Shown here: positions 16,370 to 24,078 of the stretch, one piece after another | How positions within the stretch are numbered: the stretch's first letter is position 1 | How the letters are laid out: every line of letters begins with the position of its first letter | The notes under the pieces: generated by a model | Told to the model about the DNA's origin: nothing | The model's database searches: none | The model's input: the letters and a program-made list of their open reading frames with translations, nothing else | Assembly: GCA_009377645.1 (NCBI GenBank) | Contig: WHTQ01000008.1 | Span: forward strand, 1-64,000 | Reading direction: 5' to 3' | DNA: 64,000 nucleotides | DNA from: Micromonosporaceae bacterium | Lineage (GTDB): Bacteria > Actinomycetota > Actinomycetes > Mycobacteriales > Micromonosporaceae | Program-made: the position numbers and the translations under genes

Positions 16370-16726
16370 ATGGAGCTGCGGCTGGCGACCCGCGACATCG
16401 CCGGGTACACCGTGGTGGAGGTCCGTGGGGAGGTCGACGTCTACACCGCCTCGGTGCTGCGGGCCAAGCTGGTGGAGGTGATCGACCGGGGGGCCGGCAA
16501 CGTGGTGGCGGACCTGCAGCGGGTCGACTTCCTGGACTCGACCGGGCTCGGGGTGCTGGTCGGGGCGCTCAAGCGGCTCCGGATGCGGGGCGGGGACATG
16601 TCTCTGGTCTGCGACAACGAGAAGCTGCTGAAGATCTTCCGGATCACCGCGCTGGACCGGGTGTTCGCGCTGCACGGGTCGGTGCAGGCGGCCACCGCCA
16701 CCCCACCGGCGCCGCCCGCCGGGTGA
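16370..16726 (+). CDS. bldG: Anti-sigma factor antagonist BldG (STAS domain)
   Basis: 118-residue STAS protein very close to what I recall of Streptomyces BldG: GEVDVYTA near residues 20-27, the phospho-acceptor Ser57 in DFLDSTGLGVLVG, and LLKIFRITALDRVF. BldG-type proteins switch partner anti-sigma factors by serine phosphorylation and govern development and stress sigma factors. AGGAGGTGA 6 nt upstream supports ATG 16370, with TAGATT just before it as a likely -10. The next gene overlaps by 4 bp and encodes the GHKL partner. The flanking hppA and topA reproduce the Streptomyces order. Confidence 0.88.
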   Translation: MELRLATRDIAGYTVVEVRGEVDVYTASVLRAKLVEVIDRGAGNVVADLQRVDFLDSTGLGVLVGALKRLRMRGGDMSLVCDNEKLLKIFRITALDRVFALHGSVQAATATPPAPPAG

Positions 16727-17172
16727 TCCCGGTGCCCACCGTCCAGCTGGCCTTCTCGGCGGCACCGCAGTACGTGCGTACCGCCCGGTTGGTGGCGGTC
16801 GCGGTGGCGCGGCGGGCCGGGGTCTCCGAGGAGCTGCTGGACGAGGTGCGGCTGGCGATCGGCGAGGCGTGCGGCCGGGCGGTCGCCCGGCACCGGCGGT
16901 ACGACATCAGCGAGCTGGTCCGGGTGCAGATGTCCGACGACGGCCCGTACACGGTGCAGGTGTTCGACTCCTGCGGTGCCGAGGTGACCGCCGGTGACGG
17001 CACCGGAGCGCCGGCCGGCGACGAGGAGGACGCGGACCGGATGCAGGAGGCGCTGCTCGCCGCGGTCGCCCGGGATCTGGAGATCCTCCGCCACGACGCC
17101 GGCACCGAGGTCCGGATGGTCTGGCCGGTCCGGCGCCGGCTGTCCGGAACCGGCCGGGTTACCCGCGGGTGA
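16723..17172 (+). CDS. GHKL ATPase-like anti-sigma factor partner of BldG, degenerate nucleotide site
   Basis: 149-residue protein of the SpoIIAB/RsbW HATPase_c_2 type (VRTARLVAVAVARRAGVSEELLDEVRLAIGEAC). In canonical kinases the N-box reads EAxxN; here it is E48-A-C-G-R52, so the metal-binding Asn is replaced by Arg. The usual DxGxG of the G1 box is also not present (VFDSCGAEV). It may therefore bind partners without acting as a kinase, leaving Ser57 phosphorylation of BldG to other enzymes; that is inference. GTG start overlaps bldG (GTGA). Confidence 0.75.
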   Translation: MIPVPTVQLAFSAAPQYVRTARLVAVAVARRAGVSEELLDEVRLAIGEACGRAVARHRRYDISELVRVQMSDDGPYTVQVFDSCGAEVTAGDGTGAPAGDEEDADRMQEALLAAVARDLEILRHDAGTEVRMVWPVRRRLSGTGRVTRG

Positions 17173-17273
17173 ACGACCCGGATGTGACCACCCGCACGGC
17201 CGGCCAGTAGAGTACCCGGGTCATCAACCCGCTGGCCGGCCCGCGCCGACCCGCACTCGGTACAGGAGGCACG

Positions 17274-19628
17274 ATGTCCGGGTCACTCACCGGCGCGAAC
17301 ATCACGTACGTCGTCGTGGCCGCCGCGATCGCCCTGGTGGCGCTGGGCTTCGCCGGCGCGCTGGTCCAGTCGGTGCTGAAGGCCGGGACCGGCACCAGCA
17401 CGATGCAGGAGATCGCCGGCGCCGTGCAGGAGGGCGCCGCGGCGTACGTGTTCCGGCAGCTGCGGACCGTGAGTGTGTTCGTCGTGCTCGCCGTCGTACT
17501 GCTGTTCCTGCTGCCGGTGCACGACGCCGGGGACAACGAGACCGTCATCAAGCTCGGCCGGTCGTTGTTCTTCGTGGTCGGGGCGGCGTTCAGCGCGTTC
17601 ATCGGCGCGTCCGGGATGGCGCTGGCCACCCGGGCCAACGTGCGGGTGGCGGCGGCCGCCCGGCAGCGTGAGGGCGGCCGGGAGCAGGCGATGCGGATCG
17701 CCTTCCGGACCGGTGGGGTGGTCGGGTTCATGACCGTCGGGCTGGGCCTGTTCGGGGCCTGCCTGGTGGTGCTGATCTACCAGCGGGACGCGGCCACCGT
17801 ACTGGAGGGGTTCGGGTTCGGGGCCGCCCTGCTGGCGATGTTCATGCGGGTCGGCGGCGGCATCTTCACCAAGGCCGCGGACGTCGGCGCCGACCTGGTC
17901 GGCAAGGTCGAGCAGCACATCCCGGAGGACGACCCGCGCAACGCCGCCACCATCGCCGACAACGTCGGCGACAACGTGGGCGACTGCGCCGGGATGGCCG
18001 CCGACCTGTTCGAGTCGTACGCGGTGGTGCTGGTCGCGGCGCTGATCCTGGGCCGGTTCGCGTTCGGCGTGGACGGGCTGGTGTTCCCGCTGATCGTCTC
18101 GGCGATCGGCGCGGTGATCGCGATCGCCGGGGTGTTCCTGACCCGGCTGCGCGCCTCCGACAAGTCCGGCCTTACCGCCATCAACCGGGCTTTCTACACC
18201 GCGGCCGCGCTCGGCGCGGTGCTGGTCGCGATCGCCGCCTTCGCGTACCTGCCCGGCTCGTGGTCGAACCTGCACGGGGTCGAGTGGCGGGCCGCGCTCG
18301 GCCTCGGCGAGGGGGACACCGCCCCGGTCAGCCCGCCGGTGCTGGCGGTCGGCGCGGTGGTGATCGGGATCGTGCTCGCCGCCGCCATCCAGGCGCTGAC
18401 CGGCTACTTCACCGCGCCGGACAAGCGGCCGGTACGCGACATCGGCAAGACCTCGCTGACCGGCCCGGCGACCGTGATCCTGGCCGGGGTGAGCGTCGGC
18501 TTCGAGTCGGCGGTCTACTCGGCGCTGCTGGTCGGCGCCGGGGTGTTCGGCGCGTTCCTGCTCGGCGGCGGTTCGCTGACCGTGTCGCTGTTCGCGGTGG
18601 CGCTGGCCGGCACCGGCCTGCTCACCACGGTCGGAGTGATCGTGGCGATGGACACGTTCGGCCCGATCTCCGACAACGCGCAGGGGATCGCCGAGATGTC
18701 CGGGGACATCGACGCCGACGGTGCCCGGGTGCTGACCGACCTGGACGCGGTCGGCAACACCACCAAGGCGATCACCAAGGGGATCGCGATCGCCACCGCG
18801 GTGCTCGCCGCGACCGCCCTGTTCGGCTCGTACCGGGAGATCCTGCTGGGCGCGCTGCCGGCCGACGTGTCCTTCGACGAGCTGCTGAACGTGGCCAACC
18901 CGCGCAACCTGGTCGGGGCGCTGGTCGGCGCCTGCGTGGTGTTCATGTTCTCCGGCCTGGCGATCAGCGCGGTCTCCCGGTCGGCCGGGGCGGTGGTGAT
19001 GGAGGTGCGCCGGCAGTTCCGGGAGCTGCCCGGGATCATGGACCGGTCGGAGCGCCCGGAGTACGGCAAGGTGGTCGACATCTGCACCCGGGACGCCCAG
19101 CGGGAGCTGATGACCCCGGCGCTGCTGGCGATCTTGGCACCGGTGGCGGTCGGGTTCGGGCTCGGCCCGGGCGCGCTGGCCGCGTACCTGGCCGGGGCGA
19201 TCGTGACCGGCGTGCTGATGGCGGTCTTCCTGGCCAACTCCGGCGGGGCCTGGGACAACGCGAAGAAGTTGGTCGAGGACGGGGCGCACGGCGGCAAGGG
19301 GTCACCGGCGCACGACGCCACGATCATCGGGGACACGGTCGGCGACCCGTTCAAGGACACCGCCGGGCCGGCGATCAACCCGCTGCTCAAGGTGATGAAC
19401 CTGATGGCGCTGCTGATCGCCCCGGCGGTGGTGATGTACGCCTACGGGGCGGACGAGAACCCCGGGCTGCGGATCGCGATCGCGCTGGTGGCGGTGGCGA
19501 TCGTGGTCGGCGCGGTGGTGTTCAGCAAGCGCAAGCCGATCGCGGTCGCCGCCGGCGAGGCGACGGGCGAGGCGACGGGCGAGGAGACGGGCGAGGAGAC
19601 GCCGGCCCGGGAGTCCGCGCACACCTGA
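17274..19628 (+). CDS. hppA: Membrane-bound proton-translocating pyrophosphatase (K+-independent)
   Basis: 784-residue polytopic membrane enzyme that couples pyrophosphate hydrolysis to proton pumping across the cytoplasmic membrane. The pyrophosphate/Mg site DVGADLVGKVE lies near residues 203-213, followed by DDPRNAATIADNVGDNVGDCAG, and a second acidic site DNAKKLVEDG lies near 662. In GNTTKA the position that is Ala in K+-dependent enzymes is Lys498, marking the K+-independent class. AGGAGG lies 6 nt before ATG 17274 and TAGAGT at about 17209 is a possible -10. The cytosolic tail has GEATGEETG repeats. Confidence 0.95.
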   Translation: MSGSLTGANITYVVVAAAIALVALGFAGALVQSVLKAGTGTSTMQEIAGAVQEGAAAYVFRQLRTVSVFVVLAVVLLFLLPVHDAGDNETVIKLGRSLFFVVGAAFSAFIGASGMALATRANVRVAAAARQREGGREQAMRIAFRTGGVVGFMTVGLGLFGACLVVLIYQRDAATVLEGFGFGAALLAMFMRVGGGIFTKAADVGADLVGKVEQHIPEDDPRNAATIADNVGDNVGDCAGMAADLFESYAVVLVAALILGRFAFGVDGLVFPLIVSAIGAVIAIAGVFLTRLRASDKSGLTAINRAFYTAAALGAVLVAIAAFAYLPGSWSNLHGVEWRAALGLGEGDTAPVSPPVLAVGAVVIGIVLAAAIQALTGYFTAPDKRPVRDIGKTSLTGPATVILAGVSVGFESAVYSALLVGAGVFGAFLLGGGSLTVSLFAVALAGTGLLTTVGVIVAMDTFGPISDNAQGIAEMSGDIDADGARVLTDLDAVGNTTKAITKGIAIATAVLAATALFGSYREILLGALPADVSFDELLNVANPRNLVGALVGACVVFMFSGLAISAVSRSAGAVVMEVRRQFRELPGIMDRSERPEYGKVVDICTRDAQRELMTPALLAILAPVAVGFGLGPGALAAYLAGAIVTGVLMAVFLANSGGAWDNAKKLVEDGAHGGKGSPAHDATIIGDTVGDPFKDTAGPAINPLLKVMNLMALLIAPAVVMYAYGADENPGLRIAIALVAVAIVVGAVVFSKRKPIAVAAGEATGEATGEETGEETPARESAHT

Positions 19629-19641
19629 TCCCGGCCCCAGC

Positions 19642-20217
19642 GTGCCTCCCCGCCAGCCCTCGCTGTTCGGGGTCGAGGCTAGTGACCCGACCCCGCGGGA
19701 TCTGGCCGGGCTGCTGGCGGGTCCGGGCGAGCTGGCCCGGATGGGCGGCACCGCCCGGGTCGACGTCCCGGTGGACGCCGGGTGGCGGGTGCACGTCTTG
19801 ATCCCCGAGCTGGCGCGGCGAGGGCTACCCGCCACCTGGGTGGCCACCGGCAACGGGTTCCTGGTGCAGAGCGCGTACACCACCCGGCTGGTGCCGCTGG
19901 CCGACCGGTGGCGGGACGGCCCGCCGGCCGGGCTCCACCTGGACGGGCAGGCGCTGCGGCTGTGGGTGGCGGCGGCCGGAGCGCCCTCCCCGGACGGCTA
20001 CCGGCTCGGGGCCGGCGAGCCGCCCGACCGGACGCACTGGGCGGCGGTCGGGGCGGCGCTGCGCGCGGCCGGCCTGGCGGCCGCTGCGCCGGTGCCCGGG
20101 GACGCCGTCCCCGCGTACCAGATCACCGGCCGGCGGCGGCTGGCCCGGCTGGCCGAGCTGGTCGGCGACCCGCCCCTGGCCGCCCCGCCCGAGGCCTGGC
20201 CAGCCTCCCCCGGCTAG
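19642..20217 (+). CDS. Conserved actinobacterial hypothetical protein between hppA and topA
   Basis: 191 residues, no domain I can name. It begins PRQPSLFGVEA, has a DLAGLLAGPGEL segment near residue 22, and ends with RRLARLAELVGDPPLAAPPEAWP. The coding pattern (high GC in third positions, compact spacing of 13 bp after hppA) supports a real gene. I recall short proteins of this kind in this spot in other actinobacteria, but their function is unknown. GTG start at 19642 has no clear ribosome site. Confidence 0.7.
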   Translation: MPPRQPSLFGVEASDPTPRDLAGLLAGPGELARMGGTARVDVPVDAGWRVHVLIPELARRGLPATWVATGNGFLVQSAYTTRLVPLADRWRDGPPAGLHLDGQALRLWVAAAGAPSPDGYRLGAGEPPDRTHWAAVGAALRAAGLAAAAPVPGDAVPAYQITGRRRLARLAELVGDPPLAAPPEAWPASPG

Positions 20218-20286
20218 GTAACCGGTACCTTGTACCGTTGACAACCGTTTCCGCGGCAGGGAGTTCCCCCGAACCCGAGGAGTGTC

Positions 20287-23055
20287 GTGCCGAGCACCGC
20301 CAGCAAGAACACCCGACTGGTCGTCGTCGAGTCTCCGGCGAAGGCCCGTACGATCTCGGGCTACCTCGGTCCGGGGTGGGTCGTCGAGGCGAGCCTGGGG
20401 CACATCCGGGACCTCCCGGCCGGCGCGAAGCAGCTGCCGGAGCGGTTCAAGAAGGAGCCGTGGGCCTACCTCGGGGTGAACGTCGACTCCGGCTTCGAGC
20501 CCGTCTACATCGTCAACCCGGACCGCTCCAAGCACGTCAGCAAGCTGCGCTCGCTGCTCAAGGACGCCGGCGAGCTCTACCTGGCAACGGATGAGGACCG
20601 GGAGGGCGAGGCGATCGCCTGGCACCTGGTGGAGACCCTGAAGCCGAAGGTGCCGGTGCGCCGGATGGTGTTCCACGAGATCACCCGGCCGGCGATCCAG
20701 GCCGCGGTGGCCAACCCGCGGGACATCAACCGGGACCTGGTCGACGCCCAGGAGACCCGGCGGATCCTGGACCGGCTGTACGGCTACGACGTGTCCGCGG
20801 TGCTGTGGAAGAAGGTGCAACGGGGCCTGTCGGCCGGCCGGGTGCAGTCGGTGGCGACCCGGATCGTGGTGGAGCGGGAGCGCGCCCGGATGGCCTTCCG
20901 GAGCGCCGAATACTGGGACATCGCGGCGACCCTGGCGGTGGCGGGGGGCCAGCCGCGGACCTTCCCGGCGACCCTGGTGGCGCTGGACGGGGACCGGGTC
21001 GCCACCGGCAAGGACTTCGAGCCGACCACCGGCGCGCTGCGGCCGGGCAGCGGCGCCGTGCACCTGGACGGCGACGGGGCGCGCGGCCTGGCCGCCCGGC
21101 TGGCCGACCGGCCGTTCACGGTCACGAGGGTCGAAACCAAGCCGTACCGGCGCAAGCCCTACCCCCCGTTCATCACCTCCACCCTGCAGCAGGAGGCCGC
21201 CCGCAAGCTGCGGCTCTCCTCGGCAGTGACGATGCGGGTGGCGCAGCGGCTGTACGAGAACGGTTACATCACCTACATGCGGACCGACTCGGTGAACCTC
21301 TCCGAGACCGCGATCGCCGCCGCCCGGGCGCAGGTGGCCGAGCTGTACGGGGACCGGTTCGTGCCCCCGCAGCCGCGCCGCTACACCGGGAAGGTGAAGA
21401 ACGCGCAGGAGGCACACGAGGCGATCCGGCCGGCCGGGGACAGCTTCCGCACCCCGGGTGAGGTGGCCAGCGAGCTGAACGCCGAGGAGCGCAAGCTCTA
21501 CGAGCTGATCTGGCGCCGGACCGTCGCCTCGCAGATGACCGATGCGGTCGGCTCGTCGGTCTCGGTGCGGATCCGGGCGGTCTCCACCGCGGGCGAGGAG
21601 TGCGACTTCGGCGCCACCGGCAAGACCATCACCGACCCCGGCTTCCTGGCCGCCTATGTGGAGTCCAGTGACGACGCCGACGCCGAGGCGGAGGACGCCG
21701 AGCACCGGCTGCCGCAGCTGGTCAAGGACCAGTCGCTGACCGCCGAAGAGCTGGTCGCCACCGACCACCGGACCCAGCCGCCGGCCCGCTACACCGAGGC
21801 CAGCCTGGTCAAGGCGCTGGAGGAGCTGGGGATCGGCCGGCCGTCCACGTACGCGTCGATCATGCAGACGATCCAGGACCGGGGGTACGTGTTCCGGCGC
21901 GGCCAGGCGCTGATCCCGTCGTTCACCGCGTTCGCGGTGGTCGGGCTGCTGGAGCGGCACTACCCGCGGCTGGTCGACTACGGCTTCACCGCCACCATGG
22001 AGGACGAGCTGGACGAGATCGCGGCCGGCGACGCGGCCCGGGTGGACTTCCTGCGGGGCTTCTACTTCGGCGGCGAGCTGGGGCCGGAGGGGTCGGTGGC
22101 GCGGTCCGGCGGGCTGAAGAAGCTGGTCACCGAGAAGCTGGGCGAGATCGACGCCCGGGAGGTCAACTCGATCCCGCTGTTCACCGACGAGCAGGGTCGG
22201 GAGGTGGTGGTCCGGGTCGGCCGCTACGGCCCGTACCTGCAGCGCACCGAGCCCGACCGGGAGGAGACGGAGAACGGCCGGGCGCCGATCCCGGACGGGC
22301 TGGCCCCGGACGAGCTGACCCCGGACAAGGTGGCCGAGCTGTTCGTCGGTGGCAACGGTGAGCGGAAGCTGGGCGAGCACCCGCAGACCGGGGAGCCGAT
22401 CGTGCTCAGGTCCGGCCGGTACGGGCCGTACGTCTCGCACGGCGACAAGAACGCGTCGCTGCTGCGCTCCCACTCGGCCGAGCAGCTCACCCTGGAGGAA
22501 GCGCTGCGGGTGCTGAGCCTGCCCCGGCTGGTCGGCACCGACCCGGAGGGTGCGGAGATCCAGGCGGCCTCCGGACGGTACGGCCCGTACATCAAGCGCG
22601 GCACCGACACCCGCTCGCTGGACAGCGAGGACCAGCTGTTCACGATCACCGTCGAGGAGGCGCTGGCGCTGCTGGCCGCCCCGAAGGCGCGCGGCCGGCG
22701 GGCGGCGGCGCCGCCGCTTCGGGAGCTGGGCACGGACCCGTTGACCGAGCAGCCGCTGGTCATCAAGGACGGCCGGTTCGGGCCGTACGTCACCGACGGG
22801 GAGACCAACGCCTCGCTGCGGCGGGGGATGAGCGTCGAGACGATGACCCTGGAGCAGGCCTCGCAGATGCTGGTGGAGCGGCGGGCCCAGGGTCCGGCGG
22901 CACCGCGCAAGCAGGCCGCGGCGAAGAAGGCCACGGCTACGGCGAAGAAGGCGGGCACGGCGAATAAGGCCGCGGCGAAGAAGGCTACGGCGAAGAAGGC
23001 TACGGCTACGGCGAAGAAGGCGGGCACCACCAAGAAGGCCCCCACCCGGAGCTGA
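20287..23055 (+). CDS. topA: DNA topoisomerase I (type IA)
   Basis: 922-residue topoisomerase that relaxes negative supercoils through a 5'-phosphotyrosine. TOPRIM domain at the N-terminus (VVVESPAKARTISGYLG, later ATDEDREGEAIAWH), catalytic Tyr330 in YITYMRTDSVNLS. As in other actinobacteria there are no C-terminal zinc fingers; repeated GRYGPYV-type TopoI C-terminal repeats come instead, then a Lys/Ala tail of AKKATATAKK units that probably binds DNA. GTG 20287 follows GAGGAG by a short spacer. Syntenic with hppA, tmk and holB. Confidence 0.96.
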   Translation: MPSTASKNTRLVVVESPAKARTISGYLGPGWVVEASLGHIRDLPAGAKQLPERFKKEPWAYLGVNVDSGFEPVYIVNPDRSKHVSKLRSLLKDAGELYLATDEDREGEAIAWHLVETLKPKVPVRRMVFHEITRPAIQAAVANPRDINRDLVDAQETRRILDRLYGYDVSAVLWKKVQRGLSAGRVQSVATRIVVERERARMAFRSAEYWDIAATLAVAGGQPRTFPATLVALDGDRVATGKDFEPTTGALRPGSGAVHLDGDGARGLAARLADRPFTVTRVETKPYRRKPYPPFITSTLQQEAARKLRLSSAVTMRVAQRLYENGYITYMRTDSVNLSETAIAAARAQVAELYGDRFVPPQPRRYTGKVKNAQEAHEAIRPAGDSFRTPGEVASELNAEERKLYELIWRRTVASQMTDAVGSSVSVRIRAVSTAGEECDFGATGKTITDPGFLAAYVESSDDADAEAEDAEHRLPQLVKDQSLTAEELVATDHRTQPPARYTEASLVKALEELGIGRPSTYASIMQTIQDRGYVFRRGQALIPSFTAFAVVGLLERHYPRLVDYGFTATMEDELDEIAAGDAARVDFLRGFYFGGELGPEGSVARSGGLKKLVTEKLGEIDAREVNSIPLFTDEQGREVVVRVGRYGPYLQRTEPDREETENGRAPIPDGLAPDELTPDKVAELFVGGNGERKLGEHPQTGEPIVLRSGRYGPYVSHGDKNASLLRSHSAEQLTLEEALRVLSLPRLVGTDPEGAEIQAASGRYGPYIKRGTDTRSLDSEDQLFTITVEEALALLAAPKARGRRAAAPPLRELGTDPLTEQPLVIKDGRFGPYVTDGETNASLRRGMSVETMTLEQASQMLVERRAQGPAAPRKQAAAKKATATAKKAGTANKAAAKKATAKKATATAKKAGTTKKAPTRS

Positions 23056-23142
23056 GCTCGCAAGCTCACCGCAGTGCCTCTGGTTCGGCTCGCAAGCTCA
23101 CCGCAGTGACATTGGTTCGGCTCGCAAGCTCGCCGAAATAAA
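23053..23142 (+). repeat. Three direct repeats after topA
   Basis: Three copies of a unit near 32 nt, each with the core GCTCGCAAGCTC followed by rccg, are spaced through 23058-23135, the first two ending in accgcagtg and tggtt. Within each core GAGCT/AGCTC can pair around cgca. There is no T-run. A terminator-like or repetitive role after topA is possible. Confidence 0.65.
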
Positions 23143-23263
23143 CCGATTCGTGCGGGGAGCGGCGTCGTTAACCCGAGTAGGGTTTCAGCGCCGGAGCTTA
23201 CTCGAGCCGGCCGGCGTGTCTGTCCGTGCAGATCGTGCACGCCGCACGAAGGAGAACGACGAC

Positions 23264-23926
23264 GTGACCGTAACCGCGTCCACCTATCCGCGTCCTGTCG
23301 CCACCGGTCCGCTGCGGCGCGTACCGGTGCAGGGGCGCAGCGTCGCCCGGGTGCAGCGGATGCTCGACGCCTGTGCCGGGATCGTGGACGAGGTCGGGTA
23401 CGAGGGGCTGACGACCACCCTGCTCGCCGAGCGGGCCGGGGTGGCGATCGGCTCGGTCTACCAGTTCTTCCCGGACAAGCGGGCGGTCGTTCAGGCGCTC
23501 ACCCAGCGAAACCTCGAGGCGTACCTGGGCCGGCTCGCCGACCGGTTCACCGCCGCCGAGCTCACCGACTGGTGGGAGGGCGTGGGCGCCGCCATCGACG
23601 TGTACATCCACATGCACCGGACCATCCCCGGCTTCCGTACCCTCCATTTCGGTGACGTGGTCGACGTGCACCTGCTCGACGACGAGCAGGACAACAACGC
23701 GGTGATCGCGGAGCAGTTGGCCGAGGTGCTGGTCGCCCAGTTCGACCTGCCGGACACCGCTCGGCTGCGGTTCGCCCTCGCGATCGCCGTGGAGGCCGCC
23801 GACGCGCTGATCAAGCTGGCGTTCCGGCGCGACCCGGACGGGGACGACGCGGTCCTGGCGGAGGCGAAGACCCTGGTCCGGGAGTATCTGCACCGCCAGG
23901 TAGCGGCGCCGGCGCCGAGTGTCTAG
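23264..23926 (+). CDS. TetR/AcrR-family transcriptional regulator
   Basis: 220-residue regulator. The N-terminal TetR helix-turn-helix is seen as RVQRMLDACAGIVDEVGYEG, TTTLLAERAGVAIGSVYQFF, PDKRAVVQALT, about residues 23-75. The C-terminal ligand domain is not informative. GTG 23264 is chosen because AAGGAG lies 9 nt before it; an extension upstream would lack this. The next gene encodes an MFS-dTMP kinase fusion in the same direction 150 bp on; control of that gene is possible but unproven. Confidence 0.88.
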   Translation: MTVTASTYPRPVATGPLRRVPVQGRSVARVQRMLDACAGIVDEVGYEGLTTTLLAERAGVAIGSVYQFFPDKRAVVQALTQRNLEAYLGRLADRFTAAELTDWWEGVGAAIDVYIHMHRTIPGFRTLHFGDVVDVHLLDDEQDNNAVIAEQLAEVLVAQFDLPDTARLRFALAIAVEAADALIKLAFRRDPDGDDAVLAEAKTLVREYLHRQVAAPAPSV

Positions 23927-24078
23927 GAACGCCCGCCCGCCCGGGCGCCGCGCGACCTAGGGTGATCCCTGAGTCGTGGATCACGGGTAAACTCAGGGTG
24001 GCTGGTCCTGCCGCGCCGACTACAGTGAGGCGCAGGCGCTCGGGGGAGGGCGTCATCTTCGGAGGTTCGGCCATCGAT

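Noticed and set aside
17283-19289. Long minus-strand frame opposite hppA
   Set aside because: Low-complexity His/Gln/Arg composition and no motifs; it mirrors the codon bias of hppA.
19825-22473. Minus-strand frame of about 880 codons opposite topA
   Set aside because: Antisense shadow of topA; no domain and no ribosome site.
23053-23142. CRISPR array after topA
   Set aside because: Only three units, the spacers are 5-10 nt and similar to each other, and no cas genes are nearby.
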